DNA of 64,000 bases from Anaerolineaceae bacterium (GTDB lineage: Bacteria; Chloroflexota; Anaerolineae; Promineifilales; Promineifilaceae): the NCBI GenBank assembly GCA_002699125.1, contig PABI01000125.1, forward strand, positions 1 through 64,000, written 5' to 3'. Numbering within the stretch: position 1 is the stretch's first letter; each line of letters opens with the position of its first letter. A program made the translations under genes and the position numbers. This document shows positions 18,202 through 26,780 of this stretch, piece after piece. The notes under the pieces were generated by a model. That model made no database searches, was not told the origin of the DNA, and saw nothing but the letters and a program-made list of their open reading frames with translations.

Positions 18202-21200
18202 TCAAACGAAAAGATGGTTGGGCAACAAGCGCAGCGTTACAATCTGAAATGGCTTAACATAAAGTTTTATTTCTGAGCCACTTACCGGTATCGTTTCCCG
18301 ATTTTCCTCCAGCAAATTGCACAGATGCGCTTCGGCCAACGTAAAGCCGGTTTTGAACGTCAGCCAACCGCGCTGCCGGTTGCATTCGTAGCCGCGCACA
18401 ATGATGCCCTGCCCATCCTCCGCCTGCTTAATGGTTTCTACGATGAAGCTAACTGGCGTTTGGATGAAGGGGGGATACGGCCGTTCTACCCCACCATTCC
18501 CGGCAACCACCAGCAGCGGATCGTTAAACGCGTAGGCAACCTGGGCAATGTCGGACGGATTCACCACACTGCCTTCGTTGGTGTGGGGATACAGCCCATA
18601 GGCAAAGCGATGCTCGCCTTGATCTGCTTCGGGATCAGGATTTGTAGGCGCACGCAGCAGCGACAGGCGCATGATATTGTTGTGGATGTCGTGGCCGTAT
18701 TTGCAGTCGTTGATCAGGGCCACGCCATAACCGCCTTCGCTGAGATCGACCCATTTTTGGGCGGCCGTTTCAAATCGGGCCCAATCCCAGGAGCTGTTTC
18801 GATGGGTCGGCCGCTGCACGCTGCCCCACTGAATTTCATAAGTAGCTACCGGCGATAGCACCTCAATCGGAAATGCCGTTTTGAGCAAAATATGGCGCTC
18901 TTGCCACTGAATGGTGGTGTCAAAGCGGAGCAGCGGGCTGTTGTAGGTGAGCGAAATATGCTGAGTGTAGCTGCTGTTGAGAATGCGCCGCTCGATGGCC
19001 AGCGTCGCCCGCAGCGGTCCGGCTTCCACCACCTCAATGCGGCCGGCCGGTTCCGCCAGGTACAGCTTGTCGTCGTAATAAATATCGATGTCCCAGGCAT
19101 CCCAATTAAGCGGGCGATCCGAGAACGCCTGGAATTGATTGGCGACTGCCCCCGGCGGCAGCAGTTCGCACTGGTGCGTTTTATCAAAGATGTGACAGAT
19201 ATCGCCTGCCTCGTTCAGTTCGACCCGCAGAAATGCGTTTTCCAGCAAGGAGGGCGTGATGTGGAGCGGGAACTGAGTGCTGTCGGGTTGTCGGGGTTGG
19301 TCCGAGGTGAAGGCAAACGGCCGTACCGCATAAGCTTCCATCTCCACTCCACCAATCAACGTGCCGCCATCCACCGCCTGTGTGTAAACATTTGCCAACT
19401 GCTGTCCCGCCGGCAGCGCCCCTGGCCAAAATGCCAGATCGTTACGGGCAAAGCCGGTAGGATTGATGAGCAGCAAATTGCCGCCTGTGTGCTGTTGGAT
19501 GGTGGTGAGGGCGGTTTGGGAAACGGCCGTACCCATTTCCCGAATCTGGGCATACTGCTCGGCCGATTCCACGTAAACCTGGTGGATGCTGCTGCCGGGA
19601 ATGATGTCGTGAAACTGCTGCAAACATTGCAACTGCCACGCCTGTTGCAATGTTTCGTGGGGGTATTCATACGCCGCGTCCAGCAAAGCAGCCAGCGTCG
19701 CCAGATATTCGGCATCGTGCAGTAAAAATTCACTTTTGCGGTGGGCGCGCTTGTTGCGGCTTTGCGACGTGTAGGTGCCGCGATGCAGTTCCAGGTAAAG
19801 CTCGCTGTTCCAGGTCGGCAGCTCCGCGCCGCTTTCCGCCTCCAGCCGCCGGAAAAAGTCAATCACCTTGCCCTGCTGCACCTGGGGCAAGGCAGGAAAT
19901 TCGTGCAGCCACTCGGCATTTTCGTTCATCTCGCGCGTGGGACCACCGCCACCATCACCGTAGCCGTAGCTCATCAGCATGACGTTTTGCGTCTCTTTGT
20001 GCAGCAGTTTGGCCCACGACCCCAGCGCCGTAAAGGCTCTGAGCTGGGCGTTGTAAGTGGCGGATTTGAACAAATCGGGCGGCAGCGGTTTTTCGCTGCG
20101 CCACGGTGTTTCCGGCGTGGTGCTGAAATGGGTCAGCACCTTTGTGCCGTCGATCCCCTGCCACCAAAACGAATCGTAGGGCATTTTGTTCACCTGGTTC
20201 CAGCCAATTTTGATGGTGAAAAAGTAATCAAGGTCAGCCTGCTTGATCAGTTGGGGCAGGCTCCAAGCGTAGCCAAACACGTCGGGCAGCCAAAGCAAGG
20301 GAGATTCGGCATCCTCGCCAAAATGCTCGCGAAAGAAAGTGCGGCCCAGCAAAAACTGGCGCGCCAGCGACTCCGGCCCGGTGATGATGCAGTCAGCTTC
20401 CACCCACATGCCGCCGATGGGTTCCCAACGGCCGTCCACCACCCGCTGCTTAATCGCCTCAAACAAAGCCGGATAATCCTGGCGGATAAAGTCATAAAGC
20501 TGCGGCTGGCTTTGCGTAAAATGGTAGTTAGGAAACTGCTCCATCAACCGCAGAACGTTATGGAAGGTGCGTCCGGCTTTGCGCCGCGTTTCGGCCAGCG
20601 GCCACAGCCAGGCGACGTCGATGTGAGCATGTCCGGCGGCAATGAGATCAGCATCCAGCGGCGTGCCAGCGCGGGCAATGCCTTCTTGCAGGCAGGCCAA
20701 TGCCTCCGGCACGCTGGCGTAAAAAGCGTCACCAAACGGTTCGCGCAGGTCGAGCTGTTGGTAAGCGGCGTCCAGGGCATTGAGCAGGCGCATTTGGGCC
20801 GGATTGGTGGCTTCGAGCAGTTCGGCCGTTTCCAGCGCGGTGCGCGATCCGGTCAAAAAGTCACGGGTTGGCTGGTGAATTTGCACGATGCTGCATTGGC
20901 GCAGGAAAAGCTGCTTGCCCCTTTCGTACCCTATCGTGCCCGTCCAGCCCCAGAGCAGCAGGTGATGGGAACGGCCGTTACAATGTTCCGGCTTCAGCAG
21001 CACCTCATGATGATGCCGGTCTACGGCAGCAAATGGTTCGCCGTCAATGTACACCAGCGCCTCAGGATGGCTGAACTGTTCGGCATCCCCCAGCAAAAGC
21101 CGCAGCGCGATGGGTGCGCCAGCAGAAAAAGAGGCTGGCACGGTAAATATGCCGCGCATGACAAAATTAACGTTAGCCCCACCCCAGTAGGAACGGTGCG

Positions 21201-21375
21201 GCAGCATTTGCCATTCAGTGTCATCAAAAGTGGGATCAAGCAGTTGGGCGTCCAACGCTGCCATCGCTTTGTAGCGAAACGGCGCTAAACGTTCCTGCTG
21301 CTGGTAAACAAGCGGCTCTACAATTTTTTGGAAACGGCCGATTTTTTGCCTGGTTAAACGAATGGTGTGTTTCAT
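18202..21375 (-). CDS. GH38 alpha-mannosidase
   Basis: A 1057-residue cytosolic family 38 glycoside hydrolase. The N-terminal catalytic domain has the zinc-binding GHAHIDVAWLWP (His and Asp ligands), then EADCIITGPESLARQFLLG and WLPDVFGYAWSLPQ with the catalytic nucleophile Asp. A second histidine motif appears at FHDIIPGSSI. The C-terminal beta-sandwich domains (GPLRATLAIERRI; YGLYPHTN) are complete. No signal peptide is visible. The length matches bacterial Class II alpha-mannosidases that degrade oligomannose or mannosyl-glycerate-type substrates; the exact substrate is open. The ATG has GGAG 5 bases upstream. A large antisense open frame within it is an artefact of GC-rich codon use. Confidence 0.93.
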   Translation of the reverse strand: MKHTIRLTRQKIGRFQKIVEPLVYQQQERLAPFRYKAMAALDAQLLDPTFDDTEWQMLPHRSYWGGANVNFVMRGIFTVPASFSAGAPIALRLLLGDAEQFSHPEALVYIDGEPFAAVDRHHHEVLLKPEHCNGRSHHLLLWGWTGTIGYERGKQLFLRQCSIVQIHQPTRDFLTGSRTALETAELLEATNPAQMRLLNALDAAYQQLDLREPFGDAFYASVPEALACLQEGIARAGTPLDADLIAAGHAHIDVAWLWPLAETRRKAGRTFHNVLRLMEQFPNYHFTQSQPQLYDFIRQDYPALFEAIKQRVVDGRWEPIGGMWVEADCIITGPESLARQFLLGRTFFREHFGEDAESPLLWLPDVFGYAWSLPQLIKQADLDYFFTIKIGWNQVNKMPYDSFWWQGIDGTKVLTHFSTTPETPWRSEKPLPPDLFKSATYNAQLRAFTALGSWAKLLHKETQNVMLMSYGYGDGGGGPTREMNENAEWLHEFPALPQVQQGKVIDFFRRLEAESGAELPTWNSELYLELHRGTYTSQSRNKRAHRKSEFLLHDAEYLATLAALLDAAYEYPHETLQQAWQLQCLQQFHDIIPGSSIHQVYVESAEQYAQIREMGTAVSQTALTTIQQHTGGNLLLINPTGFARNDLAFWPGALPAGQQLANVYTQAVDGGTLIGGVEMEAYAVRPFAFTSDQPRQPDSTQFPLHITPSLLENAFLRVELNEAGDICHIFDKTHQCELLPPGAVANQFQAFSDRPLNWDAWDIDIYYDDKLYLAEPAGRIEVVEAGPLRATLAIERRILNSSYTQHISLTYNSPLLRFDTTIQWQERHILLKTAFPIEVLSPVATYEIQWGSVQRPTHRNSSWDWARFETAAQKWVDLSEGGYGVALINDCKYGHDIHNNIMRLSLLRAPTNPDPEADQGEHRFAYGLYPHTNEGSVVNPSDIAQVAYAFNDPLLVVAGNGGVERPYPPFIQTPVSFIVETIKQAEDGQGIIVRGYECNRQRGWLTFKTGFTLAEAHLCNLLEENRETIPVSGSEIKLYVKPFQIVTLRLLPNHLFV

Positions 21376-21682
21376 AAGGTCTCCGCATGGTTAAGGGTTT
21401 GCCGCCTGATTTTACCGTGCTTTTGCCAGGGAGGAATCTACAAAAGCCGGTTTGCTGATACAATCAAATGCTGGCGTTTATAGATTGGTCCAATCTTGTT
21501 GCATTTTAAGAATTAAGACGGGCAACGTTGTTGGGCAGGGGCAGACCCCCGTGTCTGCCCTGATTTGGGCGACCACGGGGGGTCGCCCCTACAATTACCC
21601 GATTTATTCTTTAAAGTCTAAGGAGATTGGACCAATCTCGAGGCACTAAAGACGAACAAATCCTAAATGAAGAGGGACTGTA
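21376..21682. repeat. Gap with palindrome-flanked repeat element
   Basis: This 307-base gap between the divergent mannosidase and serine-hydrolase genes holds no gene. Perfect palindromes AGATTGGTCCAATCT (21482-21496) and GAGATTGGACCAATCTC (21623-21639) lie in inverted orientation with weaker pairing beyond them (TTTAAGAA-like). Between them, about 21536-21594, is a dispersed-repeat wording with two nested inverted repeats, GGGGCAGACCCCC...TGTCTGCCC and GGGCGACCACGGGGGGTCGCCC. Either the palindromes are operators or the block is a small mobile element. Confidence 0.5.
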
Positions 21683-22756
21683 ATGAATTTTGCGCAACAA
21701 GTCATGGCGTTGGTGGCAAAGCTGGCGCAGGTCGGCGAATTTTCCGGTGTTGTTTCTCTCTGGCAGGCAGATAAACCGCTATTGGAGTACACCTGCGGCC
21801 TGGCGCACCGTGGCTGGCAGATTGCCAACCGGCTGGACACACGGTTTCGTCTGGCTTCGGTTTCTAAGATGTTTACGGCCGTTGCTATCCTGCAACTCGT
21901 TGACCAAAACAAACTAAGCCTCACCACTTCCATCACCGATCTGCTCGATTTAAGCCAGACCACCATCGCCGCTGACGTCGCCGTCAAACATCTGCTCACG
22001 ATGAGTTCCGGCATTGCCGACTGGTTTGAGGAGTCCGAAAATTGGGAAGCGGAGTGGGCAGCGCTGTGCCGAGAGCATCCACTATACCTCCTGCGCCAAA
22101 ACGCCGATTACTTGCCGTTGTTCAGCCAACAGCCGCCCAACTTCCCTGCTGGCGAGCGATACAAATACAACAATGCCGGCTATATTTTGTTGGGATTAGC
22201 CATTGAGGCGCTAACCGGGCAAAGCTACTTTGATTACGTGCGGCAGCACATTTTTACGCGGGCGAACATGGCCCAGGCGGATTTCATTCCGCTTGACGCC
22301 ATAGCCGCCAATTTAGCCGAGGGGTACGTAGCCGAGGAAGATGAGGAAACTGGTCAAACGACATGGCGCAAAAACATTTACAGCACCACGCCAGAAGCGG
22401 CCGCCGATGGCGGCGCGGTGGCTACGGCCGTTGACCTACACCAGTTTAGCGAGGCATTGCGCAACGGCCGTCTCCTTTCTTCCGCAAGCACCGAAGCCAT
22501 GCTCACACCCCATATTTCCCAGAGCGACGAACCAATCAACGGCTATTTGTGGCAGTATGGCTTTGGCAATGAATTTGTGTTGAGCACGGCCGGTCAGCTC
22601 ATTCGTTGGGGACACACAGGCGAGGAAGATGGCGTGAGCTGTCGTTTTTACCATTACCCTAACCACGCGCTGGACGTGATTATTTTAGGTAACCAGAGCT
22701 GGTGCGCCGGTTCGCTGGGCTGGCAAATTCACGATCTGATTCAAGCAATGCTGTAG
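21683..22756 (+). CDS. Serine hydrolase of the beta-lactamase/class C family
   Basis: A 357-residue penicillin-binding-protein-like hydrolase (PF00144). The catalytic SxxK is SVSKMF, the second motif is YKYNNAG (YxN) and the third motif is GHTG near the C-terminus. No signal peptide is visible, so it may act in the cytoplasm as an esterase or peptidase rather than as a beta-lactamase. GAGGG lies 6 bases before the ATG. The gap before it contains the ATTGG-CCAAT palindromes. A short hairpin at 22763-22806 separates it from the convergent surface-protein gene. Confidence 0.85.
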   Translation: MNFAQQVMALVAKLAQVGEFSGVVSLWQADKPLLEYTCGLAHRGWQIANRLDTRFRLASVSKMFTAVAILQLVDQNKLSLTTSITDLLDLSQTTIAADVAVKHLLTMSSGIADWFEESENWEAEWAALCREHPLYLLRQNADYLPLFSQQPPNFPAGERYKYNNAGYILLGLAIEALTGQSYFDYVRQHIFTRANMAQADFIPLDAIAANLAEGYVAEEDEETGQTTWRKNIYSTTPEAAADGGAVATAVDLHQFSEALRNGRLLSSASTEAMLTPHISQSDEPINGYLWQYGFGNEFVLSTAGQLIRWGHTGEEDGVSCRFYHYPNHALDVIILGNQSWCAGSLGWQIHDLIQAML

Positions 22757-22762
22757 CTATCG

Positions 22763-22806
22763 GACCCAAAAGGTTTGTCACCTTCAATGCAACCACCCTT
22801 TGGGTC
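22763..22806. terminator. Hairpin between convergent genes
   Basis: GACCCAAAAGG (22763-22773) pairs with CCCTTTGGGTC (22796-22806) across a 22-base loop. It lies between two converging stops and could act in both directions. The evidence is only the pairing. Confidence 0.35.
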
Positions 22807-22815
22807 TCTACTGCG

Positions 22816-25335
22816 TTACGGCCGTATCACCACTGGCAAATAAACGAAATAATCCGAGTCCGTTGGCGGCAGCGGATCGTTATCCAAAATTGTGCCAATG
22901 CCCTGGCTGGTGCTTAACGTGGCGTTGAGGGGCGCGCTCAGGCTGATGGTGAACGTTTCTGTCTCCTCGGCCACTGCATCATTCAGGATAGTTACCGGGA
23001 TTGTTTTGCTGGTTTGGCCAGGAGTAAAGGTAAGCGTGCCGGAAACGGCCGTATAATCTGCGCCAACAACGGCTGTGCCATTAGCCGTAGCATAGCTCAC
23101 CTGCACTGTTTTGCTGCTGGGCGCACTGAGCGTGACGCCGAAGCTGGCTGTCTGGCTGCCGCTGTCTCCTTCAGTGACCGTCACATCGTTGATGGACAGG
23201 CCGGGCAGCGGATCGTTGTCCAAAATTGTGCCAACGGCCTGACCTTTGGCCAGATACGCGCGTGTCGGATTGGTCAGAGTAACGACAAAGGTTTCATCAA
23301 CCTCATCCAGCAGATCGCCCAAAATGGGCACAGCAATGGTTTGGGTTGTCTGGCCCGGATCAAAGGTAAGTGTGCCAAAAACCTCTTCGTAATCCAGGTC
23401 AGCCAATGCGCTCTGTCCGCTGCTGGCATAAGCCACGGTAACCGTCACCGGCACGGCAAAGTCCAGCGTGACGGCAAAGTTAGCCATCGTTGAACCGCTG
23501 TCCCCTTCGGTCACGATTACATCACCAATACGCAGGGGAATGCCATATTCAAACGCCCCAATGTCGCAAACGGCCGTACCGTTCATATTGCCATCCAGCG
23601 GACGCGGTCTACCCTGTTGATCGGTGGCCGGACAGTTTAGCGGATCGCCCGCATCAACGGCCGGACTGGCCGCATCTAACGGATAAATATAGGTTGTTCC
23701 GCTGTAAAGCGTGAGGGGTTGCAGCAGTGGATCCTGCCCCAAAATATTGCCGGTCAAATCACCATCCAGCAAACAATCTGACTCGTTTTGAATAAAATTG
23801 TACCCGCTGCTGGTGAAGACAGTGCCACCACACTCCGGTCCGGTACCAGCCAGGTTACCGGCGAGGAGGCTGTTGTGCAAATAAACCACTGCGCCGTTGT
23901 TAAACAAACCGCCACCGCTAACGGCCGTATTCTCACTAAGCGTCACGTTATTCAAGGTCGTGCTGCTCGCCAGCCAGAGGCCGCCGCCGTTATTTTGGGC
24001 TTCATTCCTGCCGACCGTCGTGTTGGTTAGCAGCGCGCTGCCCTTCAATACAAGCCCACCGCCGTTGAGTGTGGCCGTGTTGCTGTAAACGGCCGTTTCA
24101 GACAGCTCCAAACTGGCAAATGGACTCAAATAAAGTCCACCTCCCTCAGCTGCCATATTATCGCCCAGCTGCAAATTGGCAATCGAAAGGGACGAAAAGT
24201 CGGCAAAGATGCCACCACCCTGGCCCCCTGCCTGATTGTGGACAATTTCTCCACCACTGATGGTCAAATCGCCAAAGCGAATGTTGACGCCACCGCCGTG
24301 GGCCACGGCCGTATTTTGGCTGATGCGGCCACCAGTGAGCGTCATGCTGCCCTGAAAACCAAGGACACCACCACCGCCAAAATCGGCAGCAGTGGAAACA
24401 TTCTGGCTAATTTCTCCGCCGGCTTGGGTAAGAAACGCGTCCGGAAATGAGAGGTAGACACCGCCACCATACTGCGCTTCGTTGGCGCGAATGATGCCGC
24501 CATTCAAGAAAATCTGGCCATTAGCCGATTCTATTCCGCCGCCGCGCACGCCATTGTTCTCAGCAATTTGCCCGCCGTTCACCGTTACCGTTCCCTGCGC
24601 CACATAAACGCCGCCGCCACCTGATTCCGGAGCCGTGCTGCTGTTTTGCTGAAGCAGCCCATCATTGAGGGTGTAAACAGCATCCGGCAAGTTTACATAA
24701 ACACCACCACCGGCCGCAGCGCTGTTGCCTTCTATGGATCCACCGCTCTGAATCAGCGTGCCGTCCATATTGTAAATGCCACCTCCGTTGGTAACGGCCG
24801 TATTTTGGCTTATTGTGCCGCTGTTCAACTGGATGGTGCCGTTACCAAGAAAAATTCCACCGCCATTGTTACTCGCGTTGTTTCCCCGAATTTCACTATT
24901 GATCAGAATCAACTCACCACCGTTGACCGAAATACCACCACCATCGGTGCTGCTGCCGTTTGTGACAATGAGATTATTCAGGTTGAGAGAAACATTGTAA
25001 GGCACCTGGAACACACGTGAACTGGAATTGCCGTCCAAAACAGGAGCCGGCGTGCCGCCAACCAGCGTAACAGTTCTTGTCACTTCCAATTGGCCCTGGG
25101 TGAGTACATAGCTGCCGGACGGAATAGAAATGGTGTCGCCGGAAACGGCCGTCTCCAAAGCATCTCGCAAAGAACAATCCCCGTCAGTACAGCTGCCATC
25201 ATTCTCGTCCAGCGTTGTGGTGACAGAAATTATTGCCGCCCTTAGGGGAGTGGCAAACCCTGTTATAGAAACCAATCCGCTCAAAACGAGGACCGCTCCA
25301 ATCAACAGTCGAGACATCTTCAATTGTGTATTCAT
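22816..25335 (-). CDS. Secreted CSLREA/beta-helix/Calx-beta surface protein
   Basis: An 839-residue exported protein. A signal peptide (residues 1-34) is followed by a CSLREA-type N-terminal domain (CTDGDCSLRDALETA). A long right-handed beta-helix of repeated NNGGGI/GGG turns runs to about residue 570. Two Calx-beta domains follow, each starting VTEGDSGS and ending GTILDNDP. The C-terminus is DYFVYLPVVIRP, like the short hydrophobic YLPL-type tails common on exported Chloroflexota proteins and possibly a sorting or anchoring signal. No catalytic pectate-lyase residues can be assigned, so adhesion or a structural role is more likely. A second protein of this kind starts at 62308. Copies of ACGGCCGT give repeated TAV tripeptides inside the helix. 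Confidence 0.85.
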   Translation of the reverse strand: MNTQLKMSRLLIGAVLVLSGLVSITGFATPLRAAIISVTTTLDENDGSCTDGDCSLRDALETAVSGDTISIPSGSYVLTQGQLEVTRTVTLVGGTPAPVLDGNSSSRVFQVPYNVSLNLNNLIVTNGSSTDGGGISVNGGELILINSEIRGNNASNNGGGIFLGNGTIQLNSGTISQNTAVTNGGGIYNMDGTLIQSGGSIEGNSAAAGGGVYVNLPDAVYTLNDGLLQQNSSTAPESGGGGVYVAQGTVTVNGGQIAENNGVRGGGIESANGQIFLNGGIIRANEAQYGGGVYLSFPDAFLTQAGGEISQNVSTAADFGGGGVLGFQGSMTLTGGRISQNTAVAHGGGVNIRFGDLTISGGEIVHNQAGGQGGGIFADFSSLSIANLQLGDNMAAEGGGLYLSPFASLELSETAVYSNTATLNGGGLVLKGSALLTNTTVGRNEAQNNGGGLWLASSTTLNNVTLSENTAVSGGGLFNNGAVVYLHNSLLAGNLAGTGPECGGTVFTSSGYNFIQNESDCLLDGDLTGNILGQDPLLQPLTLYSGTTYIYPLDAASPAVDAGDPLNCPATDQQGRPRPLDGNMNGTAVCDIGAFEYGIPLRIGDVIVTEGDSGSTMANFAVTLDFAVPVTVTVAYASSGQSALADLDYEEVFGTLTFDPGQTTQTIAVPILGDLLDEVDETFVVTLTNPTRAYLAKGQAVGTILDNDPLPGLSINDVTVTEGDSGSQTASFGVTLSAPSSKTVQVSYATANGTAVVGADYTAVSGTLTFTPGQTSKTIPVTILNDAVAEETETFTISLSAPLNATLSTSQGIGTILDNDPLPPTDSDYFVYLPVVIRP

Positions 25336-25382
25336 TTTTGACTAGCTCCACTGGTCCCGTGGTAGAATTACCCGTTGGGTAA

Positions 25383-25470
25383 TATGACAATCGCTCACAA
25401 TAAATGGGCTAACTGCTTTACCTATACTACACACCCCTCAACATTTATTTGTGAGCGATTGTTTGTCATA
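25383..25470. promoter_or_regulatory. Long inverted repeat (GACAATCGCTCACAA) upstream of the SIS gene
   Basis: Left arm 25383-25406 and right arm 25442-25470 share TATGACA..ATCGCTCACAA..ATAAATG in opposite orientation, with small insertions. The half site TTGTGAGCG resembles LacI-family operators, and a TATACT lies between the arms. It could be a paired operator or the ends of a small element. A separate small hairpin GGATCAAC/GTTGATCC lies at about 25474-25493. Confidence 0.4.
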
Positions 25471-25563
25471 CCTGGATCAACAAGGGTTGATCCGCATAGT
25501 ACTATTTTCCCATCCTGTACTTACAAAATCCGTTACAGATCATCGAGAAAGGAAAGGAATCGC

Positions 25564-26742
25564 ATGAACCGCTCCCCGCTGCACCAACAGATAGACAGTT
25601 TGCCCGAGCTGGTGCTGGATCTGATTGACCCCTTGGTGACGGCCGTTCGCCACACCATTACCCCCAGCCTGAGCCAAAAGGTAAAGCGCGTTTTCACCGC
25701 CGGCTGCGGCGATAGCTACTTTACCCCCCTCAATGCGGAGCTGGCCTTTGAACAGCTGGCTGGGCTGCCCTGCGAACCGATGACAGCGATGCAGTTTGCC
25801 CGCTACGCCGTCGGCTACCTGCCGGAGACGGGGCGCGGCAGCAATTTGGTGCTGGCGGTGTCGGTGAGCGGTGCAGTCAGCCGCACGGTGGAGGCCATGG
25901 TCTTGGCGCGACAGGCGGGAGCCACGGCGGTCGCCCTGACGGGCAGTCCAGACGGGCCATTGGTGCAGGCGGCAGAACTGGTGTTGGAAACGGCCGTGCC
26001 CCCCCTGCCCCCAGAGCTGCAAGGCCAAACCGTACCGGGTACGGCTGTGCCCGGCACGCGCAGCTACGTGGCCTCGCAGCTGGCGCTTTACCTGTGCGCT
26101 ATTCAGCTGGGGGAACAGCGCGATCATCTCAACAAAGCCACGGCCAACAAGCTGCGCCGCGAGCTGGCCCATACGGCCGAACTCATGGCCCAAACGATCG
26201 CCCTGAGTGACAAAACCACCCGGCAGACTGCCGAGGCATGGCACGATGCCGATCAGTTTGTCTTTTGCGGAGCGGGTCCCAATTATGGCACCGCTTTGTT
26301 TAGCGCGGCGAAGGTTTTAGAGGCCAGTGGCGATACGGCCGTTGCCCAGGACACCGAAGAGTGGGCCCATCTGCAATATTTTGGCCGGCAGGTGACCACA
26401 CCAACCGTTTTCATTGGCGCAGGCGGCTGGGATGAGGGGCGGGCGCTGGAGCTGGTGACTGCCGCCAAAGCCATTGGGCGGCGCGTCGCGGTGCTTGCAC
26501 CACAGCACAGCGCTTTGGCTTCACATCCTGATGCTGACTTTTTGTGGGGAACGGCCGTGCCCACCCGCGAATGTTTCTCCCCCCTGCTCACCTGCCTGCC
26601 TGGCACCCTGTTTGCCGCCTATCGCGCTCAACTCATCGACGAACCATACTTTCGCGGCTTTGGCGGCGGCCGCAGCGCTGCAGGCGGTGGCGGCATCTCC
26701 CGCATTCGCGACAGTGAGCAGATTGGTGTAATCAGGCGTTAG
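25564..26742 (+). CDS. SIS-domain protein (GlmS-like sugar isomerase/deglycase family)
   Basis: A 392-residue protein with two SIS phosphosugar-binding domains. The first has VFTAGCGDSYFTPLNAELAFE and then AVSVSGAVSRTVEAM; the second has VFCGAGPNYGTALFSAAKVLE with the substrate-adjacent acidic stretch QDTEEWAHLQYF. This matches stand-alone GlmS-like isomerase domains that act on aminosugar phosphates (AgaS/FrlB-type), without the glutaminase domain. I start at 25564 because AAGGAAAGGAA precedes it; a longer open frame upstream runs through the inverted repeat and does not look coding. The tail FGGGRSAAGGGGISRIRDSE is unusually glycine-rich. Confidence 0.8.
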   Translation: MNRSPLHQQIDSLPELVLDLIDPLVTAVRHTITPSLSQKVKRVFTAGCGDSYFTPLNAELAFEQLAGLPCEPMTAMQFARYAVGYLPETGRGSNLVLAVSVSGAVSRTVEAMVLARQAGATAVALTGSPDGPLVQAAELVLETAVPPLPPELQGQTVPGTAVPGTRSYVASQLALYLCAIQLGEQRDHLNKATANKLRRELAHTAELMAQTIALSDKTTRQTAEAWHDADQFVFCGAGPNYGTALFSAAKVLEASGDTAVAQDTEEWAHLQYFGRQVTTPTVFIGAGGWDEGRALELVTAAKAIGRRVAVLAPQHSALASHPDADFLWGTAVPTRECFSPLLTCLPGTLFAAYRAQLIDEPYFRGFGGGRSAAGGGGISRIRDSEQIGVIRR

Positions 26743-26780
26743 ACTGCTGAAACAGCCAGGAAGGGTCTTCTCTTTCCGTC

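Noticed and set aside
19741-21288. A 515-residue open frame on the plus strand inside the alpha-mannosidase gene
   Set aside because: It is antisense to a gene with complete GH38 motifs, has no homology signals and a composition set by the codon bias of the true gene.
22816-25335. Pectate lyase or other polysaccharide-cleaving enzyme
   Set aside because: Only the right-handed beta-helix fold is suggested; no catalytic residues could be assigned, and Calx-beta domains point to a structural or adhesive role.
25375-25563. A longer start for the SIS-domain protein
   Set aside because: It runs through the inverted repeat and has no ribosome-binding site; the ATG at 25564 has one and begins family-like sequence.
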